A stretch of 64,000 nucleotides of DNA from Phenylobacterium montanum (lineage in GTDB: Bacteria; Pseudomonadota; Alphaproteobacteria; Caulobacterales; Caulobacteraceae). This document shows, one piece after another, positions 18,236 through 26,397 of the stretch. Under the pieces are notes generated by a model. That model saw nothing but the letters and a program-made list of their open reading frames with translations. It ran no database searches and was not told the origin of the DNA. The DNA lies in NCBI RefSeq assembly GCF_018135625.1, contig NZ_CP073078.1, forward strand, positions 744,001 to 808,000, given 5' to 3'. Within the stretch, counting starts at the first letter, position 1. Every line of letters starts with the position of its first letter. A program made the position numbers and the translations under genes.

Positions 18236-18541
18236 TCAGTGGGTCCAGGGCTGCTTGCGCGAAAAGGCGAAATTATCGGCGTAGGCCTTGATGAAGCGCT
18301 TGGGCGTCTTGGGCTCGGTGACGCGGAAGGGGATCTGGCGCCCCTGGGCATAGGCGATCGCCTCTTCCTTGGTCTCGAAGGTCAGGCGGATCTGGCCGTT
18401 CATGTCCCGGGACTGCGACCAGCCCATCAGGGGGTCCGGCAGGCGGGCGGTTTCCGGTTCGAACTCCAGCGCCCAGTCGTTCGTCTTCGCCTTGCCCGAC
18501 TGCATGGCGGTCTTGGTCGGACGATAGATGCGCGCGAGCAT
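18236..18541 (-). CDS. ETC complex I subunit family protein (NDUFS4-like)
   Basis: A 101-residue protein homologous to the NDUFS4 accessory subunit of respiratory complex I, found in alphaproteobacteria and mitochondria. Recognisable segments are ARIYRPTKTAMQSGKAKT at the N-terminus, PLMGWSQSRDMNGQIRL, FETKEEAIAYA, and a C-terminal YADNFAFSRKQPWTH. It stabilises the NADH-dehydrogenase module. ATG at 18541 is chosen, with GGAG nine bases upstream; a GTG at 18562 would add seven residues. It sits between two tRNA genes on the same strand. Confidence 0.88.
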   Translation of the reverse strand: MLARIYRPTKTAMQSGKAKTNDWALEFEPETARLPDPLMGWSQSRDMNGQIRLTFETKEEAIAYAQGRQIPFRVTEPKTPKRFIKAYADNFAFSRKQPWTH

Positions 18542-18571
18542 GCGGCCGGTCTCCAGTTTCACGTCCCGAGG

Positions 18572-18648
18572 TGGTCGGGGCGGCGTGATTCGAACACGCG
18601 ACCCTCTGCTCCCAAAGCAGATGCGCTACCAGACTGCGCTACGCCCCG
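18572..18648 (-). tRNA. tRNA-Pro (anticodon TGG)
   Basis: A 77-base tRNA on the minus strand with acceptor stem CGGGGCG/CGCCCCG, anticodon loop TTTGGGA (TGG), T arm with GTTCGAATC, and encoded CCA. Confidence 0.93.
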
Positions 18649-18717
18649 CAAAACCTCGGAACGCGGCTTTTGCCACGTCGTGCCCTGCGCCGCAACGAGG
18701 GTCCGTTGCTTCAACGC

Positions 18718-19176
18718 TCAGGCCTCGATCTTGCGGTGCATCAGCTTGAAGACCCCGCTGGCCCGGGCGATGTCCTTCTCGCCCACGTGCAGGCGCCCCT
18801 CGGCGAAGGCCAGGTCCTTGGTGTGACGGGTGACGCGCGAATTGCCGATCACCCACTCGCCGGCCCGGGCCATGGAGAGGAAATCCAGCGACAGATGGAT
18901 GGTCACGCTGGCCGTGCGGGTCGCCCGCCCCACCGCCGCGCCGAGGAGGCCGTCCATGAAGGCGCTGACCATGCCGCCATGCAGTATGCCCATGCCGTTG
19001 CAGTGCCGGCGCAGGACATAGAAGGCGTGCTGCGCGCCCTCGTCCGGCCGGGCGTGGAAATAGGGGCCGATGTGAACCGAGAACGGCCCGCGGCTTTCGC
19101 TGCGCACGAAACCGTCCGGCGGCGCCGGTATCTCCTGCTCTGAGTCTGGCCCCCGGGAGTCCCCGAGCCCGCTCAC
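18718..19176 (-). CDS. PaaI-type hotdog-fold acyl-CoA thioesterase
   Basis: A 152-residue hotdog protein of the PaaI/acyl-CoA thioesterase family. The family motif [13 protein letters not shown] (His66-Gly-Gly) is followed by strand [21 protein letters not shown] and a typical C-terminal strand SGVFKLMH. It probably hydrolyses an acyl- or aryl-CoA; substrate unknown. The GTG start at 19176 overlaps the stop of the double cold-shock gene by four bases (GTGA), so it is translationally coupled to it. Confidence 0.82.
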   Translation of the reverse strand: MSGLGDSRGPDSEQEIPAPPDGFVRSESRGPFSVHIGPYFHARPDEGAQHAFYVLRRHCNGMGILHGGMVSAFMDGLLGAAVGRATRTASVTIHLSLDFLSMARAGEWVIGNSRVTRHTKDLAFAEGRLHVGEKDIARASGVFKLMHRKIEA

Positions 19177-19799
19177 CGGCTGTCGGTCGAGATCTCGGCG
19201 ACCACCAGGCCCTTGGGCCCTTCGGCGAACCGCACCATCACGTCCTCACCGGGCTGAAGGTCCTCCAGCCCGCTGCGGCGCAGTGTCTCGATATGCACGA
19301 AGATGTCCCCCGACGAGCCTTCGCGGATCACGAACCCATAGCCCTTGGTGCGATTGAACCACTTCACCCGCGCCCGCTCCAGCGGACCGGCTTCCATCGG
19401 CGGCCGGCGCGGCGGACGATCGCGGAAACCGCCGTGATCGCGCCCATGTCCGCCCCGGTCGAAGGAGTCGCGGCGGAAGCCGTTGTCACGGTCCATGGAT
19501 CTGTGCGGCCGTTCGGCCGGCTGCGCGGTAGACTCGTCCAACTCATGCACCGTCGAGACCTGCCAGCCTTTCGGCCGACGCACGACTTCGCAAACTATGG
19601 TCGAGCCTTCCAGCGCGGTCTCCCGCCCCGTCTGCCTGAGACTGGTGACATGCAAAAGCACATCCTTCATGCCCGTCTGACTTGGATCGTCGGGCACAAT
19701 GAATCCGTAGCCCTTGCCAGCATCGAACCACTTCACGTGGCCGCTGATGCGAACCGACTCCTCTTGGGAATCAGCGTCGCTAAAACCGTAACTAGACAT
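19173..19799 (-). CDS. Cold-shock protein with two CSD domains
   Basis: A 208-residue protein with two cold-shock domains joined by a basic, Gly/Arg/Asp-rich linker (about residues 95-138). The first has [13 protein letters not shown] at 22-34 and the second [14 protein letters not shown] at about 144-157, each with RNP1-type aromatic residues; the RNP2 forms are DVLLHVTSL and DIFVHIETL. Such tandem-CSD proteins occur in Caulobacter and relatives and bind single-stranded nucleic acid. The leader upstream holds an 8-base hairpin next to the ribosome-binding site and a 9-base perfect dyad (separate entries), suggesting regulated expression. Confidence 0.9.
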   Translation of the reverse strand: MSSYGFSDADSQEESVRISGHVKWFDAGKGYGFIVPDDPSQTGMKDVLLHVTSLRQTGRETALEGSTIVCEVVRRPKGWQVSTVHELDESTAQPAERPHRSMDRDNGFRRDSFDRGGHGRDHGGFRDRPPRRPPMEAGPLERARVKWFNRTKGYGFVIREGSSGDIFVHIETLRRSGLEDLQPGEDVMVRFAEGPKGLVVAEISTDSR

Positions 19800-19811
19800 C
19801 CCGCCCCTCTC

Positions 19812-19840
19812 GCTCGTTCAAAGAACAAAGACGAACGAGC
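19812..19840 (-). promoter_or_regulatory. Hairpin in 5' leader of the double cold-shock gene
   Basis: The leader contains GCTCGTTC and its perfect complement GAACGAGC (arms at 19833-19840 and 19812-19819) separated by 13 bases. The hairpin ends two bases before the AGAGGGG ribosome-binding site (19804-19810) of the gene starting at 19799. The position suggests control of translation, for example by temperature or by autogenous binding of a cold-shock protein; this is inference. Confidence 0.5.
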
Positions 19841-19852
19841 ACGCGTTTATAA

Positions 19853-19874
19853 CACTGTTCTGCCTAGAACAGTG
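19853..19874. promoter_or_regulatory. Perfect 9-bp inverted repeat in the cold-shock gene promoter region
   Basis: CACTGTTCT-GCCT-AGAACAGTG is a perfect 9-base dyad with a 4-base spacer, between a TTGACG element (19875-19880 complement side) and an AT-rich TTATAA box. It could be an operator for the cold-shock gene. It also lies 59 bases beyond the 3' end of tRNA-Glu on the same strand, so a tRNA terminator is the alternative, though no T-run follows. Confidence 0.5.
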
Positions 19875-19932
19875 CGTCAAGACTTGAATCACCAAGTTTG
19901 GGCAGGCGCGATCGGGATGAGGAGGCGCCCGC

Positions 19933-20007
19933 TGGCAGTCCCTAGGGGAGTCGAACCCCTCTCTCCAGATTGAAAATCTGGCGTCCTAACCGATAGACGA
20001 AGGGACC
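19933..20007 (-). tRNA. tRNA-Glu (anticodon TTC)
   Basis: A 75-base tRNA on the minus strand: acceptor GGTCCCT/AGGGACT with a terminal G-U pair, anticodon loop TTTTCAA (TTC), T arm GGGGTTCGACTCCCC, and encoded CCA. Typical alphaproteobacterial tRNA-Glu. Confidence 0.95.
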
Positions 20008-20138
20008 GCGGCGGCAAGGAGGGGCGATATATCCGCCTTCATTCGCGGGTGCAAGCCTCTGTCTGCGGAGCTTGCAGAAAAAGTCTCAAACCCGCTGAGC
20101 GTTTCAAAATAAGGGGAAATTTCCCGGTTTCGCGGCGC

Positions 20139-21941
20139 TCAGGCGCGCATGCGCGGATCGGCCACATCCTCGATCTCGAGCTCGACGCCCTGGCGGCCGT
20201 TCCAGTCGTCGGCCTTCAGGCGGCCGGCCACATGCAGGGTCCCGCCACCCGACAACAGCCTCCGCCCAAGCTCGGTATCCCCTGCCCGCCAGGCCACGGC
20301 CTTCAGCCGGCCCCGCTGGCCATCGCTCAATTGGCAGCGAATGTGTCCGCCGCGCAACATATTCACCTGCTCCAGCCGCACGTCAGCCGCAGCGAACATC
20401 GGCTCCGGGTTGCCGGGACCGAAGGGCTGCAGACGCTGGAAGTCCTCGAACAGGTCGCGGCTGGCGGCGCCGGGCGCGACGAGGGCGTCAATCTCGACCA
20501 CGTCCAGGGCGGCGGCCACTTCGCGCTCGGCGGCCAGGGTCTCGCACAGGAAGGCTCGCAGTTCGGGAATGGCGTCGCGGCGCACGGTCAGGCCGGCGGC
20601 CATGGCGTGGCCGCCTCCGGCCAGCAGCAGTCCGGCGTCGAACGCCGCCTGCACGGCACGCCCAAGATTGACCCCAGGCTGAGACCGGCCCGAGCCTTTG
20701 CCGACGCCCGTGACCGGGTCCAGGCCGATCACGATCGTCGGCTTGCGGTAACGCTCGCGCAGCCTGCCGGCGACAATGCCGATCACGCCCGGGTGCCAAT
20801 GGTCGTCGGCGACGAGCAATACCGGCAGGTCGGGATCCAGGTTTGAAGGCCCCTCCAGCATGGCCACGGCTTCGTCCAGCACCTGGGCTTCGACCGCCTT
20901 GCGCTCGACATTCAGGGCGTCGAGCTGTTCAGCCAGCGCCCTCGCCTCCTCGGGATCGTCGGTGGAGAGCAGGCGCACCCCAAGGTCGGAACGCCCCACT
21001 CGGCCGCCAGCATTGATCCGGGGGCCCAGGATGAAGCCGGCATGGAAGGTCGTGGCCGACCCCTTGGACTTGGCGACATCCAGCAGCGCCTTCAGGCCCG
21101 GATTGCTCCAGCTGGACATCACCTTCAGCCCCTGGGCGGTCAGGGCGCGGTTGAAGCCCACCAGCTGGGTCACGTCGCAGATGGCGCCCATGGCCGCCAG
21201 GTCCAGCCATTGGCGAATGTCCGGCTCGGCGCGGCCCTCGAACAGGCCCCGCCGCCGCGCCTCCCGGTTCAGGGCGGCCAAAAGCACGAAGGTCACCCCG
21301 GCTGCGGCCAGAACGCCCTGGCCGGAGAGGCAGTCCGGGCGGTTGGGATTGACCAGGGCGGCGGCGGGCGGCGGGATCTCGCGCATCATGTGGTGGTCGA
21401 TCACCACAACCTCCAGCCCGATCCGCTCGGCCTCGGCGATGGCGTCATAGGCCGCCGCGCCGCAATCCACCGTCACCACCAGTTCGGCGCCCTGTTCCCT
21501 CAGATGACGAAAGGCGGCGGGGCTGGGGCCATAACCCTCGGTGATGCGGTCGGGAACGTAGATCGGCAACTCGCGCCCCAATGCGCGGAACCAGCGCACC
21601 AGTTGCGAGGCGCTGGAGGCGCCGTCGACATCATAATCTGCAAACACCGCGCATGGCCGACCCCGCTCCGCGGCGTCTACCAGGATGGCGGCCGCCCGGT
21701 CCATGTCGGTGAAGCTGGAGGGGTCGGGAAACAGCGCCTTCAGCGTCGGATTGAGGAAATCCTCGGCCGCCTCGGCCGAGACGCCGCGCGCCGCCAGGGC
21801 CCGCGCCAGGGGCTCCGACAGCCCGAGCCGCTGTGCGTGAGAACGCGCCAAGGCGCTGTCCGCCGGCCGTCGCCGCCACGCCCGTCCGCTCAGCGAGCGG
21901 GAGACGCCGAGAAAGGCGTCCAGGCCTGAGGCGTCGTCCAT
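20139..21941 (-). CDS. recJ: Single-stranded-DNA-specific exonuclease RecJ
   Basis: A 600-residue 5'-3' ssDNA exonuclease used in recombination and mismatch repair. The DHH phosphoesterase core has ADYDVDGASS at residues 101-110 (metal-binding Asp residues), VTVDCG, and IDHH at 181-184; the DHHA1 domain carries LAGGGHAMAAGLTV, and an OB-fold follows near residues 450-600. Length is normal. It is the last gene of a same-strand group with glpX, hom and an aminotransferase, but separated from glpX by a 239-base gap that holds a structured repeat. Confidence 0.93.
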   Translation of the reverse strand: MDDASGLDAFLGVSRSLSGRAWRRRPADSALARSHAQRLGLSEPLARALAARGVSAEAAEDFLNPTLKALFPDPSSFTDMDRAAAILVDAAERGRPCAVFADYDVDGASSASQLVRWFRALGRELPIYVPDRITEGYGPSPAAFRHLREQGAELVVTVDCGAAAYDAIAEAERIGLEVVVIDHHMMREIPPPAAALVNPNRPDCLSGQGVLAAAGVTFVLLAALNREARRRGLFEGRAEPDIRQWLDLAAMGAICDVTQLVGFNRALTAQGLKVMSSWSNPGLKALLDVAKSKGSATTFHAGFILGPRINAGGRVGRSDLGVRLLSTDDPEEARALAEQLDALNVERKAVEAQVLDEAVAMLEGPSNLDPDLPVLLVADDHWHPGVIGIVAGRLRERYRKPTIVIGLDPVTGVGKGSGRSQPGVNLGRAVQAAFDAGLLLAGGGHAMAAGLTVRRDAIPELRAFLCETLAAEREVAAALDVVEIDALVAPGAASRDLFEDFQRLQPFGPGNPEPMFAAADVRLEQVNMLRGGHIRCQLSDGQRGRLKAVAWRAGDTELGRRLLSGGGTLHVAGRLKADDWNGRQGVELEIEDVADPRMRA

Positions 21942-21969
21942 TATATCTGTCCTAGCCAGTGCGAATTTC

Positions 21970-22117
21970 CCTTCTCCCGTGGGGAGAAGGAGGGGCCCGT
22001 TCGCGAAGCGAATGGGAGGTTGAGGGGGTACGACCTCTCAGATTCATCCTGAAACGGCGCAACCCCTCACCCTCCCACGCCTTCGGCGCGGGCCCCTCCC
22101 TCTCCCTCTGGGAGAGG
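21970..22117. repeat. Nested palindromic intergenic repeat
   Basis: Two perfect hairpins, CCTTCTCCC-GTG-GGGAGAAGG (21970-21990) and CCTCTCCC-TCT-GGGAGAGG (22099-22117), flank an interior pair of complementary arms (TGGGAGGTTGAGGGG against CCCCTCACCCTCCCA) so that the whole block can fold as a long branched cruciform. This resembles the REP/ERIC-like elements seen between genes in many alphaproteobacterial genomes. It lies between recJ and glpX. Confidence 0.75.
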
Positions 22118-22180
22118 TGTTCCGTGCGCCGACCTCAGCCAGCGGCGAAACAAGCGAATCTCAAGCTGCTCCAGCCTACC

Positions 22181-23134
22181 TCAAAGCGCCCGCTTCATCC
22201 GCACTTCGCGGATCGTGCGGCTGGAGGAGTTGAGCACCAGCGAGTGGGTGTAGACATAGCCGGCATCGTACCGCACGCCGTCCAGCAGCGCGCCCTTGGT
22301 CACGCCGGTGGCGGCGAAGATGGCGTCGGCGCGAACGATCTCGTGCAGGGTGTACTTCTTGTCGAAGTCGGTGACGCCGAGACGCGTGGCGCGCGCCTTT
22401 TCATCTGCGTTGCGGAACACAAGGCGTCCCTGGAACTGGCCGCCGACGCATTTCAGCGCCGCACAGGCCAGCACGCCCTCGGGCGCGCCGCCCTGGCCGA
22501 TATACATGTCGATGCCGGTCTCGGGCTCGGCGGTGTTCATCACCCCGGCCACGTCGCCGTCGGTGATCAGGTGCACCCGGGCGCCGATGCTGCGCAGCGA
22601 GGCGATGATCTCGGCGTGGCGCGGACGATCGAGCACGCAGACCGTGATGTCCTCAGGCTTGACCCCCTTGGCCTTGGCCAGGGCGGCGGCGTTGTCGGCC
22701 GGCGAGGCGTCGAGATCGATGATGCCTTCCGGGAAGCCCGGGCCGCAGGCGATCTTGTCCATATAGGTGTCAGGGGCGTTGAGCAGGGTGCCCTTGGGGG
22801 CCCAGGCCATCACCGCCAGCGCATTGGCCATGGCCTTGGCGGTCAGGGTGGTGCCTTCCAGCGGGTCGAGGGCGATGTCGATCGCCTGGCCTTTGCCCTT
22901 GCCGACCTTTTCGCCGATGTAGAGCATCGGCGCCTCGTCGCGCTCGCCCTCGCCGATGACGATCTCGCCGTCGATGTCGAGGGTGTTCAGCGCATTGCGC
23001 ATGGCGTCCACGGCGGCCTGGTCGGCGGCCTTTTCATCGCCGCGGCCGACCTCGCGCCAGGCGGCGATAGCGGCGGCCTCGGTCACGCGGACCGCGTCGA
23101 GCACAAGGCTACGGTCCAGATCGTTAGAACTCAT
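22181..23134 (-). CDS. glpX: Class II fructose-1,6-bisphosphatase
   Basis: A 317-residue GlpX-type phosphatase of gluconeogenesis that removes the 1-phosphate of fructose-1,6-bisphosphate. Metal and substrate motifs are visible: DGEIVIGEGERDEAPML at residues 55-71, and DIALDPLEGTT near 86-96 (Asp and Glu ligands of the Li-sensitive phosphatase fold). The ATG at 23134 is preceded by GGAG eight bases upstream; an additional in-frame TTG at 23137 is unlikely. It follows hom by 51 bases. Confidence 0.94.
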   Translation of the reverse strand: MSSNDLDRSLVLDAVRVTEAAAIAAWREVGRGDEKAADQAAVDAMRNALNTLDIDGEIVIGEGERDEAPMLYIGEKVGKGKGQAIDIALDPLEGTTLTAKAMANALAVMAWAPKGTLLNAPDTYMDKIACGPGFPEGIIDLDASPADNAAALAKAKGVKPEDITVCVLDRPRHAEIIASLRSIGARVHLITDGDVAGVMNTAEPETGIDMYIGQGGAPEGVLACAALKCVGGQFQGRLVFRNADEKARATRLGVTDFDKKYTLHEIVRADAIFAATGVTKGALLDGVRYDAGYVYTHSLVLNSSSRTIREVRMKRAL

Positions 23135-23185
23135 CAAAGGGTCTCCTGCCCCATAGTTGGCCCAGAGGCGGGCCGAGAAACGGCC

Positions 23186-24472
23186 TCAGACGCGCGCGAT
23201 CCGCAACATCTTGGGCGGCGCCAGAACCGCGGGCAGGGCTGCAATGCGCCTGGCCGCCTCCAGCACCGCCGCCTCCGGTGTTGCGTGGGTGGTTAGCACA
23301 ATCGGAACCCCGCCTGCATCCTCCACCGGCTTTTGCAGGAAACTATCGATCGACACGCCGACCTCAGCCAGGGTTTCGGACACCGCCGCGATCACGCCCG
23401 GCTGGTCGCGGACGAGCAAGCGCAAATAGGCCTTACCCACATTGTGGGCCGCGTCGATCTTGGCGAAGGGCTGCAGAGACTGGGCCGGCGCCTGGAAAAC
23501 AGGCCGCCGGGCGCCGGTCATCACGTCGGAGATGTCAGCGGCGACCGCCGCCGCTGTCGGGCCGGAACCTGCCCCCGGGCCCTGGATGAAGATGCGGCCG
23601 ATCCGTCGCCCCTCGATGAAGAGCGCGTTCAAGGCGCCGCGGGTCTCGGCCAGCGGATGGCCGATCGGCGCCAGGGCCGGGTGCACGCGCACCGAAACGC
23701 CGTCGGCCGACCGGGTTGCGCTGGCCACCAAGCGGATGCGATAGCCCAGATCGCCGGCCAGCTTGATGTCCAGGAGCTCGACCTGATCGACCCCCTCGAC
23801 CTCGGCGGCGGCGTAGTGCGGCGCGCAGCCGAAGGCCAGGGCGGCCAGGATCGAAATCTTGTGCGCCGCGTCGAACCCGCCGACGTCGGTGGTGGGGTCG
23901 GCCTCGGCGTAACCCAGCCGCTGGGCCTCGGCCAGCACCTGGGCGAAGGGGCGCGAGCCCTGCTCCATCTCGGTCAGGATATAGTTGCAGGTGCCGTTGA
24001 GGATGCCGGCCACGGCGTCGACCTCGTCACCGACCATGGCCTCGCGCAGCATCTTCACCGCCGGCGTGCCGCCCATCACCGCCGCCTCGAACAGCAGCGG
24101 CGCGCCGACCGATTCGGCGAGTTCGGCCAATTCGCGGCCATGGACGGCGATCAGGGCCTTGTTGGCGGTCACCACCGGCTTGCCAAGCCGCAGCGCCGTC
24201 TCCACCGCCGCCTTGGCCGGACCTTCCGAACCGCCGATCAGCTCGACGAAGATGTCGACATCCGGCGAGGAGGCCAGGGCCACGGGATCGTCGAACCATT
24301 CGTAGCCCGAAATGTCGAAGTCCCGCTGGCGGCTGCGATCGCGGGCCGAGACGGCGGTGATCACCGCAGTTCCGCCGGCCGGCGCGAAATGCGGCCGCTC
24401 GGTCAGGAACTTGACCAGACCCCCGCCGACCGTCCCCAGGCCGGCGACGCCGATGCGCCAGGTGTTCTTCAT
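23186..24472 (-). CDS. hom: Homoserine dehydrogenase
   Basis: A 428-residue NAD(P)-dependent enzyme that reduces aspartate semialdehyde to homoserine, the branch to threonine and methionine. An N-terminal Rossmann motif GLGTVGGG lies at residues 11-18, the catalytic region contains GILNGTCNYILTEM and GYAEADPTTDVGGFDAAHK, and a C-terminal ACT domain (about residues 350-428, starting LRLLVRDQPGVIAAVSE) is the usual threonine feedback site. It starts eight bases after the aminotransferase stop. Confidence 0.95.
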   Translation of the reverse strand: MKNTWRIGVAGLGTVGGGLVKFLTERPHFAPAGGTAVITAVSARDRSRQRDFDISGYEWFDDPVALASSPDVDIFVELIGGSEGPAKAAVETALRLGKPVVTANKALIAVHGRELAELAESVGAPLLFEAAVMGGTPAVKMLREAMVGDEVDAVAGILNGTCNYILTEMEQGSRPFAQVLAEAQRLGYAEADPTTDVGGFDAAHKISILAALAFGCAPHYAAAEVEGVDQVELLDIKLAGDLGYRIRLVASATRSADGVSVRVHPALAPIGHPLAETRGALNALFIEGRRIGRIFIQGPGAGSGPTAAAVAADISDVMTGARRPVFQAPAQSLQPFAKIDAAHNVGKAYLRLLVRDQPGVIAAVSETLAEVGVSIDSFLQKPVEDAGGVPIVLTTHATPEAAVLEAARRIAALPAVLAPPKMLRIARV

Positions 24473-24480
24473 GCTCGTCC

Positions 24481-25707
24481 CTATTTCGCCGCCGCCGGCA
24501 GTTCCTCGCGCGCCCGGCTGAGGATCTGCCCCGACTGTTGCAGGAATTTCTTCACGTTGCGCGCCGCCTGACGGATACGGTGCTCGTTCTCCACCAGTCC
24601 GATGCGCACATAGCCTTCGCCGTACTCCCCGAAGCCAAGGCCGGGAGCGACCGCCACGCCCGCCTCCTCGACCAGAAGCTTGGAGAACAGCATCGAGCCG
24701 GCCTCGCGGAACGGCTCGGGAATCGGCGCCCAGGCGAACATCGAGGCCGGCGGATTGGGAATCTCCCAGCCCGCGCGCTGCATCGATGAGACCAGCACAT
24801 CGCGCCGAGACTTGTAGATGCCGCGGATCTCGTCGATGCAGTCGGCGGGCCCGTTCAGCGCTGCGGCCGCCGCCACCTGGATCGGGGTGAAGGCGCCGTA
24901 GTCCAGATAGGACTTCACCCGGGCCAGGGCCGCGCAGATGCGGGCGTTGCCGACGACCATGCCGACGCGCCAGCCGGCCATGGCGAAGGTCTTGGACAGG
25001 GAATTGACCTCGACCGCCACGTCCTTGGCCCCCTCGACCTCGAGAATCGAGGGCGGCGGGTTGTCGTCGAAATAGATCTCGGAATAGGCGATGTCCGACA
25101 GCACCAGCATGTCGTGCTTCTTCGCCAGCGCGATCACGTCCTTGTAGAAGTCGAGGCCGACCCATTGGGCGGTCGGGTTCGAGGGATAGGACACGATCAA
25201 GACGCTCGGCGGCGGCACCGAATGCTTCACCGCCCGGCTGATGCCCGCCAGATACTCCTCGGGCGACAGGGCCGGCACGTGGCGGATCACCCCGCCGGCC
25301 ATGATGAAGCCGTAGGCGTGGATCGGATAGGCCGGGTTCGGGCAGATGATCACGTCGCCCGGCGCAGTGAGGGCCTGGGCCAGGTTGGCGAAGCCCTCCT
25401 TGGAGCCCAGGGTGGCGATCACCTCGGTGTCGGGATTCAGTTTCACGCCGAAGCGGCGGTCGTAGTAGCCGGCCATGGCGCGGCGCAGGCCCGGAATACC
25501 CTTCGAGGCGGAGTAGCCGTGGGTCTTGGGCCGTTTCACCGTCTCGACCAGCTTGTCGACGATGTGCTTGGGGGTCGGCATGTCGGGATTGCCCATGCCG
25601 AAATCGATGATGTCGACGCCCTTGGCCCTCAGGCCCGCCTTGATTCGGTTGACCTCTTCAAAGACGTAGGGCGGCAGGCGCCGGATGCGATGGAAATCGT
25701 GGGTCAT
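24481..25707 (-). CDS. Class I/II PLP aminotransferase (AlaC / LL-DAP-aminotransferase-like)
   Basis: A 408-residue fold-type I aminotransferase. The N-terminus FHRIRRLPPYVFEEVN and DFGMGNPDMPTP are typical of the AlaC/YfdZ group; the PLP lysine is in SLSKTFAMAGWR at about residue 237, with an Arg near residue 370 for the substrate carboxylate. Orthologues directly precede hom in Caulobacter-type genomes and are annotated variously as alanine-, glutamate-pyruvate or LL-diaminopimelate aminotransferase. Substrate is not proven. ATG at 25707 is chosen; an upstream in-frame extension to 25740 adds non-conserved residues. Confidence 0.86.
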   Translation of the reverse strand: MTHDFHRIRRLPPYVFEEVNRIKAGLRAKGVDIIDFGMGNPDMPTPKHIVDKLVETVKRPKTHGYSASKGIPGLRRAMAGYYDRRFGVKLNPDTEVIATLGSKEGFANLAQALTAPGDVIICPNPAYPIHAYGFIMAGGVIRHVPALSPEEYLAGISRAVKHSVPPPSVLIVSYPSNPTAQWVGLDFYKDVIALAKKHDMLVLSDIAYSEIYFDDNPPPSILEVEGAKDVAVEVNSLSKTFAMAGWRVGMVVGNARICAALARVKSYLDYGAFTPIQVAAAAALNGPADCIDEIRGIYKSRRDVLVSSMQRAGWEIPNPPASMFAWAPIPEPFREAGSMLFSKLLVEEAGVAVAPGLGFGEYGEGYVRIGLVENEHRIRQAARNVKKFLQQSGQILSRAREELPAAAK

Positions 25708-25821
25708 GATCTTCTTGGCCCCTCCCTGGGGGCCGCGCATAGCAGTGTCGGGGGCATGAATAGACGAAGCATCGCCCCGCTATCCAGCAAGGAATGGCGA
25801 AATTTCAGCCCCCGGAGGCCG

Positions 25822-26292
25822 TCAGTGCGGCGCCGGGGGCGGTGTAGCTCGCGCCCGCTGCTCGGCGGCGTAGGCTTCCGAATCGCTGGCCTCGCCCGGG
25901 GCCACCGGCTTCAGCTCGCTGGCGGGGATCTTGGCCCGCTCGGCTGTGGCCCAGGCTTCGCTGTCCTTGAGGATGAAGGGGATCGAGGCGGCTTCGGCTT
26001 CCAGCTGGCGCTTGTCGGCCAACTCGCCGACCACGGCCGAGCGCCAGGCCGAGGCCGGGCGGATGTCGTGCGGAACCGGCGGAACGCTGCTGAAGGTGGG
26101 ATAGGGTCCGGGGGTCTCGGAGGCCTTGGCCACCTCGCCCGCCACGCTCGAGCGCTGGTCGATCCTGCCGGCGCTGAAGGGGGTGGCGCCGCCTGCGGCG
26201 CAGCCGCCCAGCGCCACGAGCAGCGCGGCGCAGCCGGCCTGGGCCAGGCCTCTCGACTTTGGTCGGAATTGATCTGAAGTCGACAAACCCAA
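25822..26292 (-). CDS. Hypothetical lipoprotein
   Basis: A protein of about 156 residues with a basic N-terminus, a hydrophobic stretch and a lipobox LVALGGC (Cys near residue 31), indicating export and lipid anchoring. The rest is low in complexity (Ala, Pro, Glu, Ser rich) with no domain I recognise. The start is TTG at 26292, or the next in-frame TTG at 26286, which has a better-spaced GGCGAG site; no ATG fits. It is divergent from phaC with a 105-base shared upstream region. Confidence 0.62.
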   Translation of the reverse strand: MGLSTSDQFRPKSRGLAQAGCAALLVALGGCAAGGATPFSAGRIDQRSSVAGEVAKASETPGPYPTFSSVPPVPHDIRPASAWRSAVVGELADKRQLEAEAASIPFILKDSEAWATAERAKIPASELKPVAPGEASDSEAYAAEQRARATPPPAPH

Positions 26293-26397
26293 TTCTCGCC
26301 ATACAGAATACGTCTTGGTCTTATGCGATCATGGACTTCTGCGAAAGGGCGCGCAGGAGTGATGACGTTTCGCCGCGCCGTAAGGGAGACTTCTGGC

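Noticed and set aside
19820-19840. Possible LexA box (GTTC repeats) in the cold-shock leader
   Set aside because: The two GTTC units are spaced by six bases instead of seven and one is part of the hairpin arm.
18145-20007. tRNA cluster as a sign of a prophage or island
   Set aside because: Genes between the tRNAs are conserved housekeeping ones and GC is normal; no integrase is present.
23186-25165. 659-codon frame that would extend hom upstream
   Set aside because: The extra part overlaps the aminotransferase out of frame; hom starts at 24472.
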